Assembly (NCBI RefSeq): GCF_023516215.1
Contig: NZ_CP097349.1
Location: forward strand, 4,368,001-4,432,000
Origin: Cytobacillus pseudoceanisediminis
GTDB lineage: Bacteria; Bacillota; Bacilli; Bacillales; Cytobacillaceae
Reading direction: 5' to 3'
Length of the DNA stretch: 64,000 bases
Below, one piece after another: positions 16,085 through 30,473 of the stretch. The translations under genes were made by a program, and so were the position numbers. Under the pieces are notes generated by a model. It saw only the letters and a program-made list of their open reading frames with translations. It was not told where the DNA came from and searched no databases. Each line of letters opens with the position of its first letter. Position 1 is the first letter of the stretch.

Positions 16085-18352
16085 ATGAAAAAATTCTTGC
16101 TGATCTTAACATTCATATCCTTCTTTTGGAGTCAAAGTACTGTTTTGGCCCGGACATTTTCACACCCTCCTATTCCGGAGGAGCCACCTGATATAGAAAA
16201 AGTGGCTATCGTCGTTCTGAAAGATGCGAAGAACGAACAGGGGATTAAGAAAATGATAGATCAAAATCCTGATCTGCAAATTAGGCATACATTCAATCAG
16301 GCGTTGAACGGCTTTTCAGTTATAGGAAAGCAATCTGCATTGCAAAGCCTGCAAAAGATAGAGTCAGTATCTTCTGTTTCACCGGTTAATACCTATCATG
16401 TACATTCCGATGACAATATCAAGCTGATTGGCGGCATTAATGCCAGAGGCTATTATGACAGAGATAATCAGCGCCTCACAGGCAAGGGTGTGAAAGTAGG
16501 CGTAATCGACACCGGCATCGATTATAATCATCCAGACTTGCGAAGGAGCTATGGCGGTGGACATGATCTGGTGGATAATGATAAGGATCCGATGGAAACA
16601 AAAGCTGCAGGGGGACAAGGCACACTGCACGGCACTCACGTCGCGGGAATCATTGCGGCAAATGGCAGAATTCAAGGGGTTGCACCAGAAGCAACCATTA
16701 TCGCCTACCGGGCTCTCGGACCAGGCGGCAGCGGAACAACAGAACAAGTGATAGCGGCCATCGAACAGGCAATAAAGGATAAAGTTGATGTGTTAAACCT
16801 TTCCTTGGGAAATAACGTGAACGGACCTGACCTTCCGATAAGCATGGCCCTTAATAAAGCAGTTGAAAAGGGAATAACGGCTGTCACTTCATCGGGCAAT
16901 TCGGGTCCGAATATTTGGACGGTCGGATCACCGGGAACAGCCTCGAAGGCCATTTCTGTAGGAGCCTCAACACCAACAATGAAGGTGCCATTTTTGAGCA
17001 TAGGCGGGCGGGAAATTCGTCTTGATTTGCTGCAGGGTTCAAAGGATTGGGAATTTGACCGATCCTTTGAATTGGTCGATGGAGGACTCGGTCATCCTGA
17101 AGAATTGAAGAATGCCAAAGGGAAAATGGTATTAGTGGAACGAGGGGAACTAACGTTTACTGATAAGGCAGTCCATGCAATGGAAGCAGGAGCAGAGGGA
17201 ATCATTATTTTTAATAATACAAAAGGCAGGTTCTTTGGCAATCTGGACAGTGGTGTTCCAATTCCAGTAGCGGCGTTATCAAAGGAAGAAGGAGAGGAGC
17301 TCAAGAAGAACATTAATGAAGGAAGACTCCTTGCCCGGACTAATATAATAGAAGAAAGGGATATCCTGGCTGACTTCAGTTCCCGCGGACCCGTTACATC
17401 AACATGGGAAATCAAGCCGGATGTTGTGGCACCTGGAGTCGCCATAAATAGCACCATTCCTGGCGGTTACCTGCCGCTGCAGGGGACTAGCATGGCCGCT
17501 CCGCACGTCGCAGGGGCCTGTGCCATCCTGAAACAGTCTCATCCCGAATGGGGGCCGGAACGGATTAAGGCAGTACTTATGAATACGGCTAAGCTTCTTA
17601 TGAATACAGAAGGAAAAACATATAGAACTTATGAGCAGGGAGCAGGCAGAATCCAGCTTGATCAAGCGCTGAGAGCAGAAACGCTTGTCCTCCCGGCCTC
17701 TCTGCAGTTTGGGAAATTTCAGATCGCGGACAGGCTGCATGAACACAGCAGTTTTATAGCGGTTGAAAATATTAGTGAGAAAACGCAGACCTACTCCTTT
17801 TCTGTACCTTATAAGGCACAGGGCATCAATTGGGAAATGCCTATGACATTTCAATTAAACCCAGGTGATAAGAAAAAGGTGGAAATCAAAATGTCGGCAG
17901 ACCCGACTCTTTTAAAGAAAAAGATCTATGATGGGTACCTGCTTATGAAGGCAGGTGCCGAAAGCATCAGAATTCCCTATCTTTATGTGCTTGAAGAGCC
18001 GGATTATCCAAGGGTGATGGGATTCGGACTGGGCAAAGGAGATAAGCCGGGCACGTATCGCTATGAAGTGTATCTTCCTGGCGGGGCAGAAGAGTTCGGA
18101 ATTGCCATGTTTGATTCGGAAAGCCTCCGCTTCATGGGATATCTTGACTGGAAAAGAAATGCAGGCAAAGGACAGCTGCTGCAGGAAATTCCGGCAGATA
18201 AGCTTCCCGGGCCTGGGCTGTACCTTGCAAAGGTGTTTGCCAAAAAAGCCGGCAAGGAAGATTGGATTGAAACCTACCTATTTGTGAGGCCGGATGGGCA
18301 GCTCGGGGACCCGGAACCTTCGGTAAACAAGCGGACCACTCAAAGTAAGTGA
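16085..18352 (+). CDS. Secreted subtilisin-like serine protease (S8, Vpr-like, with PA domain)
   Basis: 755 residues: signal peptide (1-22), inhibitor I9-type propeptide (about 38-106), then the catalytic domain with Asp142 (VIDTGIDYNHPDL), His182 (LHGTHVAG) and Ser469 (GTSMAAPHVAG). A protease-associated (PA) insert occupies about 320-425, as in Vpr. The C-terminal 250 residues form a beta-rich domain. The start at 16085 (MKKFLLILTF) gives a clean signal peptide; an in-frame GTG at 16073 is inside the ribosome site. It stands alone between a masking hairpin and a terminator. Role inferred: extracellular protein degradation or processing. B. subtilis vpr lies elsewhere, so orthology is not claimed. 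Confidence 0.93.
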   Translation: MKKFLLILTFISFFWSQSTVLARTFSHPPIPEEPPDIEKVAIVVLKDAKNEQGIKKMIDQNPDLQIRHTFNQALNGFSVIGKQSALQSLQKIESVSSVSPVNTYHVHSDDNIKLIGGINARGYYDRDNQRLTGKGVKVGVIDTGIDYNHPDLRRSYGGGHDLVDNDKDPMETKAAGGQGTLHGTHVAGIIAANGRIQGVAPEATIIAYRALGPGGSGTTEQVIAAIEQAIKDKVDVLNLSLGNNVNGPDLPISMALNKAVEKGITAVTSSGNSGPNIWTVGSPGTASKAISVGASTPTMKVPFLSIGGREIRLDLLQGSKDWEFDRSFELVDGGLGHPEELKNAKGKMVLVERGELTFTDKAVHAMEAGAEGIIIFNNTKGRFFGNLDSGVPIPVAALSKEEGEELKKNINEGRLLARTNIIEERDILADFSSRGPVTSTWEIKPDVVAPGVAINSTIPGGYLPLQGTSMAAPHVAGACAILKQSHPEWGPERIKAVLMNTAKLLMNTEGKTYRTYEQGAGRIQLDQALRAETLVLPASLQFGKFQIADRLHEHSSFIAVENISEKTQTYSFSVPYKAQGINWEMPMTFQLNPGDKKKVEIKMSADPTLLKKKIYDGYLLMKAGAESIRIPYLYVLEEPDYPRVMGFGLGKGDKPGTYRYEVYLPGGAEEFGIAMFDSESLRFMGYLDWKRNAGKGQLLQEIPADKLPGPGLYLAKVFAKKAGKEDWIETYLFVRPDGQLGDPEPSVNKRTTQSK

Positions 18353-18375
18353 TAATGTTAATTTAAAGCGTTTTC

Positions 18376-18405
18376 AGGAGCGATGCAGAAACTCGCTCCT
18401 TTTTC
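18376..18405 (+). terminator. Intrinsic terminator after the subtilase gene
   Basis: AGGAGCGA / TCGCTCCT stem then TTTTTC. Confidence 0.85.
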
Positions 18406-18493
18406 AATAGATATCCAAAAATTAAATGTGATAAATATGTGAACATACCATATTTTTACCTTTTTGTTTGTGAACTTTTTCACTCCAAACGCA

Positions 18494-18522
18494 TTGACAT
18501 TGACAAAGCCCTATTGTATGCT
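18494..18522 (+). promoter_or_regulatory. Sigma-A promoter of the atp operon
   Basis: TTGACA (18494-18499), a 17-base spacer and TATGCT (18517-18522) form a near-consensus sigma-A promoter about 130 bases upstream of the first operon gene. A second TTGACA overlaps at 18500. No other good promoter precedes the operon. Confidence 0.8.
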
Positions 18523-18654
18523 TACAAAGGGTAAAAGATGATAGGGTTTTCAAAATATTTGTGCAGACATATTTCCCACTTCTGCATGATGTTAATATGA
18601 TTAATTATGGCCTCAAAACCCACTTACCATTCTCTTAAGGGAGGATGCGTTTTT

Positions 18655-18876
18655 ATGCGTCAAAAAGACCGCAACCCATTTAAGGCGATGGCCTTAATGT
18701 CCGCCATTCTTTCTCAGTTAGTAGGTTCCACGCTCATTGGCATTTTCGCCGGAAGGTGGCTTGACAGCAAGGCAGGAACAGAGCCGTTATTCCTATTGGT
18801 CGGTTTGTTCATTGGACTGGGCGCCGGGATTTACGCCATGCTTCGCTTAATCCAACATTTCTTCACAGGAGAATGA
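18655..18876 (+). CDS. AtpZ/AtpI family membrane protein, first gene of the atp operon
   Basis: 73 residues with two transmembrane helices (about 8-32 and 41-66) and the family pattern GSTLIGIFAGRWLDSKAGTEPLFLLVGLFIGLGAGIY split by a short basic loop. AtpZ-type proteins are associated with assembly of the Fo rotor or with Mg2+/Ca2+ uptake. Start ATG 18655 with AAGGGAGGATG 7 bases upstream; an in-frame ATG at 18607 has none. The downstream atpI starts within a few bases of the stop. Confidence 0.85.
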   Translation: MRQKDRNPFKAMALMSAILSQLVGSTLIGIFAGRWLDSKAGTEPLFLLVGLFIGLGAGIYAMLRLIQHFFTGE

Positions 18877-18881
18877 ACATC

Positions 18882-19256
18882 ATGCCGGAAATCAAAGTAA
18901 CTTTTCAAAGACAGCGAAAATACATATTCCTTTTGTTGTCTGTATACGTTCTCGGCTGGGGGTTTACACCTTATCAATCTATTTTTCTGGGCTTGATATT
19001 TGGTACAAGCTTAAGCCTGTTCAATTTGTGGCTGATTTCACGAAAGGCGCTGCAGTTTGGAGAGGCAGTCGAGAGAGGCGAGAAGGTGCGTTCACTTGGA
19101 ACGGTATCCAGAATGGCTACAGCAGTATTTGCTGTGATGATCGCTCTGGAATATCCGGATAAGCTGCATCTGATCAGTGTGGTATTTGGATTAATGACAT
19201 CCTATATTGTCATTATGATAGATTATTTTCTTCAATCTTTTCAATTACGTAAATAG
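18882..19256 (+). CDS. atpI: ATP synthase subunit I
   Basis: 124-residue membrane protein of the AtpI family, with four predicted helices (LLLSVYVLGWGF, QSIFLGLIFGTSLSLFNLWLI, TAVFAVMIALEY, SVVFGLMTSYIVIMIDYFL). AtpI acts as a chaperone helping c-ring assembly. The ATG at 18882 gives MPEIKVTFQRQRKYIF, and the site AGGAG (18867-18871) is then 10 bases away; an ATG at 18873 overlapping the previous stop is the alternative. Directly precedes atpB. Confidence 0.88.
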   Translation: MPEIKVTFQRQRKYIFLLLSVYVLGWGFTPYQSIFLGLIFGTSLSLFNLWLISRKALQFGEAVERGEKVRSLGTVSRMATAVFAVMIALEYPDKLHLISVVFGLMTSYIVIMIDYFLQSFQLRK

Positions 19257-19271
19257 CGGGAAGAGAGGTGA

Positions 19272-19991
<720 letters not shown>

Positions 19992-20027
19992 TATATACCT
20001 GTTCATTTCATGGACAAAACATTTTAA

Positions 20028-20279
<252 letters not shown>

Positions 20280-20302
20280 TTAATACTGTACCAATCGTTC
20301 TA

Positions 20303-20336
20303 AATGGCGAAGATCATTCTATGAACCTTCGCCATT
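20303..20336 (+). other. Hairpin between atpE and atpF
   Basis: AATGGCGAAG (20303-20312) pairs with CTTCGCCATT (20327-20336) around a 14-base loop, in an unusually long 149-base gap inside the operon. A T-rich stretch (TGTTTTTTT) starts about 7 bases later. It could stabilise the atpE message or partially terminate, giving excess subunit c. Confidence 0.6.
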
Positions 20337-20383
20337 CCTTTATGTTTTTTTACCTTAAAACTAATTCGGAATCATGCATATGA

Positions 20384-21481
<1,098 letters not shown>

Positions 21482-21490
21482 GATTCGTAG

Positions 21491-23014
<1,524 letters not shown>

Positions 23015-23094
23015 TCGAGATTGCCCGGATGGGGAAGTGCTCCCCATCTAAGGCACCTCAATTCGGTTCTGACAAACTTGTATAAGGGTGGTGA

Positions 23095-23958
<864 letters not shown>

Positions 23959-23960
23959 TA

Positions 23961-24086
23961 AAGAAAAGCAGAAGCGCCTCGATCAGCCCCTAAAAGCATA
24001 AGACGAGCCCTGCAGGAAGGTGTTCTATCCTTCCGGAAGGAAATGGCTTATGACTCGAGGGGCTAGGCGCCGGAGCTAGACAAACG
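23961..24086. repeat. Mosaic intergenic repeat element, copy B, inside the atp operon
   Basis: Read on the minus strand it starts GTCTAGCTCCGGCGCCTAGC, continues CCCCTCGAG, and ends GAGGCGCTTCTGCTTTTCTT, the same borders as copies A, C and E but in inverted orientation. An internal hairpin TTCCTTCCGGAAGGA-like palindrome (around 24027-24044) makes the transcript strongly structured between atpG and atpD. Confidence 0.8.
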
Positions 24087-24100
24087 AAAAGCGGAGTTAG

Positions 24101-25573
<1,473 letters not shown>

Positions 25574-25592
25574 TTCTGGACCAGGAGGGTAA

Positions 25593-26003
<411 letters not shown>

Positions 26004-26013
26004 TAAAAACATC

Positions 26014-26046
26014 AGCACCCCTGGCTTTGCTGGGGGTGTTTTTTAT
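26014..26046 (+). terminator. Intrinsic terminator of the atp operon
   Basis: CACCCC / GGGGTG stem followed by TTTTTTAT. Confidence 0.85.
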
Positions 26047-26133
26047 AGTAATATTTACCACCGGAATTTTAAGAAAATTGCCCCAAAAAATAGATAAATC
26101 ACTCGAATTCTTTCATATAGGCCTTTACAATAG

Positions 26134-26168
26134 AAGAGAGTAGACCTTTAAAGGGTTACTCTCTTTTT
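26134..26168 (+). terminator. Second terminator-like hairpin, between atpC and ftsZ
   Basis: AAGAGAGTA / TACTCTCTT, extended internally by ACCTTT / AAGGGT, then TTTT. A possible -10 element TACAAT (26126-26131) abuts it, so it may lie in the ftsZ leader. Confidence 0.7.
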
Positions 26169-26212
26169 TAAAGCAATCATGCAAGTCTATTTGAATTAAA
26201 GGAGGAGCCGCA

Positions 26213-27373
26213 ATGCTGGAGTTTGATACAAATATAGACCAATATGCTACGATCAAAGTCATCGGTGTCGGAGGCGGGGGAAACAACGCTGTAAACAGGA
26301 TGATTGAACATGGAGTTGAGGGAGTAGAGTTTATTGCTGTTAATACAGATGGACAAGCTCTAAATCAATCAAAGGCAGAAGTAACCATGCAAATCGGCGC
26401 TACCTTAACGAGGGGCCTGGGAGCAGGGGCAAATCCTGATGTAGGCAGGAAGGCGGCTGAAGAAAGTGAAAGCCAGCTTCGTGAAGTATTGAAGGGTGCT
26501 GACATGGTATTCGTTACTGCCGGAATGGGCGGCGGAACTGGAACTGGTGCTGCTCCTGCCATTGCACGCATTGCCCGTGAAGTAGGCGCTCTGACAATTG
26601 GTGTGGTAACCCGCCCCTTCAAGTTCGAGGGCCGCAAGCGTGCAGCCAATGCAGATGCAGGCATTGAGGCAATGAAAAAAGCAGTCGATACGCTAATTAT
26701 TATTCCAAATGATCGCTTATTAGAGATTATTGATAAGAAAACACCTATGCTTGAAGCGTTTATGGAAGCGGATAATGTCCTCCGCCAGGGAGTCCAGGGT
26801 ATTTCTGATTTGATTGCCGTTCCTGGTTTAATCAATCTCGATTTTGCCGATGTTAAAACAGTTATGTCCCATAAAGGAACAGCCTTGATGGGGATTGGAA
26901 TTGCCACAGGGGAAGACCGTGCGGCTGAAGCAGCCCGTAAAGCAATATCAAGTCCTTTATTAGAAACGTCCATTAATGGAGCCCGCGGCGTCATCATGAA
27001 TATTACAGGCGGTGCTAATATCAGCTTATATGAAGTGCAAGAGGCTGCAGATATCGTCGCCTCCGCTTCAGACGAGGAAGTGAATATGATTTTTGGCTCG
27101 GTCATCAATGATTCCCTAAAGGAAGAAATACTTGTTACGGTTATTGCGACTGGCTTTAACGAGCAAGAGGAATTACGTGCCAAACCTAGTTCAAAACCAT
27201 CAGCAGAAAGAGACTATGCTCATACATATCAGTATGCAGAAGAACCAAGCAATCGCCGGCCGGTTAGAGAACAAAGGGAACCGATTCAGGAAGATTACCG
27301 GGTGCAGGCTGACCCGCAAGAAGAGTCACTTGATACCCCGGCGTTCCTTAGAAACCGAAGAAGACGCTATTAA
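26213..27373 (+). CDS. ftsZ: Cell division protein FtsZ, located outside the division cluster
   Basis: A complete 386-residue tubulin-like GTPase. [14 protein letters not shown] begins the nucleotide site; the tubulin signature GGGTGTG is at 106-112; the catalytic T7 loop NLDFAD is at about 208-213; a variable linker (about 320-368) leads to the C-terminal peptide [13 protein letters not shown], which binds FtsA, ZapA, SepF and EzrA in bacilli. Nothing is degenerate. It has its own AAAGGAGGAG ribosome site and terminator. In B. subtilis ftsZ follows ftsA in the dcw cluster; here it stands alone behind the atp operon. Whether a second copy exists elsewhere cannot be seen. Confidence 0.96.
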   Translation: MLEFDTNIDQYATIKVIGVGGGGNNAVNRMIEHGVEGVEFIAVNTDGQALNQSKAEVTMQIGATLTRGLGAGANPDVGRKAAEESESQLREVLKGADMVFVTAGMGGGTGTGAAPAIARIAREVGALTIGVVTRPFKFEGRKRAANADAGIEAMKKAVDTLIIIPNDRLLEIIDKKTPMLEAFMEADNVLRQGVQGISDLIAVPGLINLDFADVKTVMSHKGTALMGIGIATGEDRAAEAARKAISSPLLETSINGARGVIMNITGGANISLYEVQEAADIVASASDEEVNMIFGSVINDSLKEEILVTVIATGFNEQEELRAKPSSKPSAERDYAHTYQYAEEPSNRRPVREQREPIQEDYRVQADPQEESLDTPAFLRNRRRRY

Positions 27374-27376
27374 TAA

Positions 27377-27413
27377 AAAACAGGCTGCCTTTTAGAGGGC
27401 AGCCTGTTTTTAG
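27377..27413 (+). terminator. Intrinsic terminator after ftsZ
   Basis: 13-bp stem AAAACAGGCTGCC / GGCAGCCTGTTTT followed by TT. Confidence 0.92.
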
Positions 27414-27429
27414 GTGAACTTAATCGAAT

Positions 27430-27465
27430 GGAATTGATGGTTGATATGTTGGTGGGTGAGTGGCT
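27430..27465. repeat. GT-rich repeat
   Basis: ATGGTTGATATGTTGGTGG at 27437-27455 is identical to 13221-13239 and continues as GTGAGTGGCTAATAG. Confidence 0.75.
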
Positions 27466-27496
27466 AATAGCCGCAATCCGGGTTTTATACATAAGA

Positions 27497-27525
27497 AAGG
27501 ACAGGCATAGGCCTGTCCTTGTATT
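27497..27525 (-). terminator. Intrinsic terminator for the small minus-strand gene
   Basis: AAGGACAGGC / GCCTGTCCTT 10-bp perfect stem around ATAG, followed on the minus strand by TTCTTAT. Confidence 0.75.
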
Positions 27526-27528
27526 ATT

Positions 27529-27716
27529 TTAATACTTTGTCTGGTCATATAGGGTTAACTGATCCAGGTTTTTATGCACGGTCATAAGCTTTTTGAGAAG
27601 GCTCATGAACTTTTGTTTATCTTCAAAAGGAGTGACGTCTAGTTCTTTTTTAGCTCATTGCTTTTTTTAACGAGCTCATCGAATTTTTGAATAACTGGGC
27701 AGTTGTTTTTAGTCAT
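27529..27716 (-). CDS. Small conserved-looking protein of 62 residues (single-base frameshift)
   Basis: Not recognised. Read on the minus strand it begins MTKNNCPVIQKFDELVKKSN with AGGAG 8 bases before the ATG, breaks at an A-run (27646-27651 on the plus strand), and continues as ELDVTPFEDKQKFMSLLKKL to end LTLYDQTKY. One missing A joins the two parts into a 62-residue, helical, charged protein with no membrane segment. A ribosome site, a terminator just downstream and a sensible composition argue that it is real. It lies alone between ftsZ and a convergent gene. Confidence 0.6.
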
Positions 27717-27936
27717 ATGAATTTCTCCTAATTTAAGCTCTTGAGATAACTTTATCACAAAATATAATTTCATGGGAAACAGCCGTGTGACATTTATATT
27801 AAAAACAAATGGCCTTTTTAACTAATTTAACTATTTTGTTAAATGTGTCAGATTCTGTTGAAACCCGGGGAATAGAGTCATATATTATCAACATGGCTTA
27901 GAATGACAAGGCTTAAGAAAACCAGGGGTGAGATCC

Positions 27937-28167
27937 TTGTCGACTGTATTATTTGGAACGATAGAATACTATGAAAGAGAATTAATCAGCTACTTTACAA
28001 ATAATCATATAAGCAATAAGGGTGATGCAACCATGAAAATATTCATCATGCTTGAAGCGGAGATTTTCAATGTATTTTTATTTGACGAAGCGATTCGGAT
28101 AAAATGTATGCAAAATCTATTAAAAGCCTTTTGCCGGGTGTCTGAAACATACCTGGTTAAAAAGTAG
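27937..28167 (+). CDS. Hypothetical protein of 76 residues
   Basis: Not recognised. TTG 27937 has AGGGGTGA 5 bases upstream; GTG 27928 is the alternative. The product (MSTVLFGTIEYYERELISYF ... EAIRIKCMQNLLKAFCRVSE) is amphipathic with a hydrophobic patch MKIFIMLEAEIFNVFLF, perhaps membrane-associated. A terminator shortly downstream is shared with the convergent LysM-3D gene. It may itself carry an indel; confidence is low. Confidence 0.4.
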   Translation: MSTVLFGTIEYYERELISYFTNNHISNKGDATMKIFIMLEAEIFNVFLFDEAIRIKCMQNLLKAFCRVSETYLVKK

Positions 28168-28190
28168 CCATTATTATGAATAGCACAATT

Positions 28191-28222
28191 AAGAGGTCCC
28201 TGTGTGAGAGACCTCTTCGTTA
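28191..28222. terminator. Bidirectional hairpin between convergent genes
   Basis: AAGAGGTC (28191-28198) / GACCTCTT (28210-28217). Confidence 0.6.
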
Positions 28223-28229
28223 ATTGCAA

Positions 28230-28946
28230 TTAATTCAGAATCGTAACTTTTACCTCTTTTCTTCCCCATTGCATGGCATCTGGTGTGGCAGGAATAAACA
28301 CATCAATTTCATTTCCCTTAATTCCTCCGCCAATATCCTCGGCAGTAGCATACCCGTATCCTTCTACAAATACTTTAGAACCCAAAGGAATTACGTCCGG
28401 ATCCACCGCAATAACTTTTGCATCCGGGTTATCAATAAGATTTACTCCTGTTTTAGTAATGCCGATGCATCCTTCACAGCTGGCTGTATAGGCAGTTGCC
28501 GTGACAGTCAGGTTTTTGCCTGCTTCAGCTACAGGCTGTCCTGTGTTAGCGGCTTTTACAACTGTTTTAGATTTTATTTCCTTCGCAGAGCCATTTTTAT
28601 AGATGATAAGCTCTAAACCGGGTTTAATAACGTCTGAGTTTAGCTGATTCCATTTTTTGAGGTTATGTACTGTAATACCGTATGTTTTGGCAATATTCCA
28701 TAGTGTATCACCGGATTTTACTATGTATATTTCTTCAGGTGAAACATCGAGTTTATCATTTGGATGAATCAAATCCCCGGCTAGACCATTCCAGTTTTTA
28801 ATATCCTGAACGGTCACTTCATGTTTTTGTGCTATGGACCAAAGGGTATCCCCTTTGTTTACAGTTACTTCTTCTGCATATGCGCTCGCACCTGCTGTAC
28901 TCCAGATGGTTAAAGCTGTGAGCAGATAATAAAAATATTTTTTCAT
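28230..28946 (-). CDS. Secreted cell-wall protein with two LysM domains and a 3D domain (YocH-like)
   Basis: 238 residues: signal peptide (MKKYFYYLLTALTIWSTAGASAYA), LysM 1 (about 26-70, VNKGDTLWSIAQKH...VQDIKNWNGL), LysM 2 (about 73-117, VKSGDTLWNIAKTYGITVHNLKKWNQL), then a C-terminal 3D (Asp-Asp-Asp) domain with TATAYTASCEGC, KVIAVDPDVIPLGSKVFVEG and AEDIGGGIKGNEIDVFI. The 3D fold is a double-psi beta barrel found in peptidoglycan lytic enzymes such as B. subtilis YocH, whose gene is WalR controlled; I did not find a convincing WalR box. AGGAGG is 6 bases before the start. Substrate: peptidoglycan, by family. Confidence 0.92.
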   Translation of the reverse strand: MKKYFYYLLTALTIWSTAGASAYAEEVTVNKGDTLWSIAQKHEVTVQDIKNWNGLAGDLIHPNDKLDVSPEEIYIVKSGDTLWNIAKTYGITVHNLKKWNQLNSDVIKPGLELIIYKNGSAKEIKSKTVVKAANTGQPVAEAGKNLTVTATAYTASCEGCIGITKTGVNLIDNPDAKVIAVDPDVIPLGSKVFVEGYGYATAEDIGGGIKGNEIDVFIPATPDAMQWGRKEVKVTILN

Positions 28947-29504
28947 ATTAAAGCCTCCTAATAGCTTGGTTGACAATTTCTATGCTAGCACAGAAAATTC
29001 AGAGAAAAAGAACAGGGGAGTTATAATTTAATTACGCACATTTCAAGAAATTAACGAAGAAACGGCAAAACATAATAATGTTCATAATAGATGAACAAAA
29101 AGCATCAGAAATGGTCATATTTGATACATTTAATCCTTAAGATGGTTTAAATAGAAACTTTTGTATGTGATTTATTTTCCGATATGTCGGTGCTGTATAT
29201 TGATAGAACAGAAACTGACCGATAAATTGGAAAAGTGGCCGATAAACTTAAGGAGCAATGAATGCAAAAAACTCAGGCTTAAAATAAAAAACTCTTTTAA
29301 GGTGTTAAATATCTCACTGACAAAGCAGGGGGTTTAATTTTTAATGGTAGATAAATATAAATGAAGATTTTAATGGATATTGACTGGGGGCAAGCTCATA
29401 TAATCTGGAGAAGGTGTTAAACCAGCTGGGAAGTGCGTATGGAAATTCTCTTCCGGCGATCCGATTTGAGGCCTAGATAGAATTTCCAATAATAGTCTGA
29501 GGTT
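28947..29504. other. Long intergenic region between the LysM-3D gene and nuoA
   Basis: About 560 bases, AT-rich, without a credible gene, tRNA or recognised riboswitch on either strand. It must hold the minus-strand promoter of the LysM-3D gene and, at its right end, the nuo promoter. Confidence 0.6.
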
Positions 29505-29536
29505 GTGTCGACACATGGGGGAGTAGGGTGTATAAT
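29505..29536 (+). promoter_or_regulatory. Sigma-A promoter of the nuo operon with an overlapping palindrome
   Basis: TCGACA (29508-29513), 17 bases, TATAAT (29531-29536). The -35 box is embedded in the perfect 10-bp palindrome GTGTCGACAC (29505-29514), a position suited to a regulator. Confidence 0.75.
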
Positions 29537-29592
29537 GGTTACGGTTACATGTTTAAATGTTGTGAAAATTTTCAGCATTGGAGGGGATAGGC

Positions 29593-29967
29593 ATGGAGCT
29601 TTGGAATTTATATCAGAATAACTATTTGATAGTTTTTGTGTTTTTGTGCCTGGGAGTTTTACTGCCTGTGGTGGCTTTGTTTTTGGGAAAGCTTTTGCGG
29701 CCCTATAAGCCATATGATACGAAGTATACCACATATGAGAGCGGGATTGAGCCATTCCATGATTCGAGGGTGCAGTTCAATGTCCGCTATTATATTTTTG
29801 CCCTGATGTTTGTCATTTTTGATGTAGAGACGGTATTTTTGTATCCTTGGGCTGTGGCCTATGAGAAACTTGGTATTTTTGCATTGATTGAGATGCTGAT
29901 TTTTGTATTTATGCTAGTAATTGGACTTGTTTATGCATGGAAAAAGAAGGTGCTGAAATGGATTTAA
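29593..29967 (+). CDS. nuoA: NADH-quinone oxidoreductase subunit A
   Basis: 124-residue membrane subunit with three helices; conserved [44 protein letters not shown] contains the quinone-site loop and the FDVE motif of helix 2 when read in parts. ATG 29593 with GGAGGGGAT 4 bases upstream. Overlaps nuoB by 10 bases. First gene of an 11-gene complex I operon. Confidence 0.95.
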   Translation: MELWNLYQNNYLIVFVFLCLGVLLPVVALFLGKLLRPYKPYDTKYTTYESGIEPFHDSRVQFNVRYYIFALMFVIFDVETVFLYPWAVAYEKLGIFALIEMLIFVFMLVIGLVYAWKKKVLKWI

Positions 29968-30470
29968 AGTTGGATAATATTTCACCAGAAGAAATGGAAG
30001 AACTGCAGCGAAATGTGTTTATGGCAACTTTGGAACAGATTAAAGCGTGGGCGCGGAGTAATTCATTGTGGCCAATGACCTTCGGGCTTGCTTGTTGTGC
30101 CATTGAAATGATGGGTGTTGGTTCATCGCATTACGATTTGGACCGTTTCGGATCTTTTTTCCGTACATCTCCCCGCCAGTCTGATGTCATGATTGTTTCA
30201 GGTACAGTAACAAAGAAAATGGCGCCAATCGTCCGCCGTCTTTACGATCAAATGCCTGAACCAAAATGGGTGATTGCAATGGGCTCCTGTGCAACAGCGG
30301 GAGGGCCATATGTTAAATCTTATTCAGTTGTAAAAGGGGTCGACCAGATTGTCCCTGTTGATGTATACATACCAGGATGCCCGCCGAACCCGGCAGCATT
30401 GATTTATGGAATTAATAAGCTAAAGGAAAAAATCCGTTATGAGGCTAAGACTGGGAAGAAGGTGATCTAA
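29958..30470 (+). CDS. nuoB: NADH-quinone oxidoreductase subunit B
   Basis: 170 residues; carries the N2 [4Fe-4S] cluster next to the quinone site. The four ligands are the tandem Cys pair in [12 protein letters not shown], Cys in [11 protein letters not shown] and Cys in [14 protein letters not shown] 29958 with AAGAAGGTG upstream. Stop is 3 bases before the nuoC start. Confidence 0.97.
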   Translation: MDLKLDNISPEEMEELQRNVFMATLEQIKAWARSNSLWPMTFGLACCAIEMMGVGSSHYDLDRFGSFFRTSPRQSDVMIVSGTVTKKMAPIVRRLYDQMPEPKWVIAMGSCATAGGPYVKSYSVVKGVDQIVPVDVYIPGCPPNPAALIYGINKLKEKIRYEAKTGKKVI

Positions 30471-30473
30471 CCT

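Noticed and set aside
28947..29504. Possible c-di-AMP or other riboswitch in front of the LysM-3D gene
   Set aside because: Such elements precede some wall-hydrolase genes, but no conserved core could be recognised.
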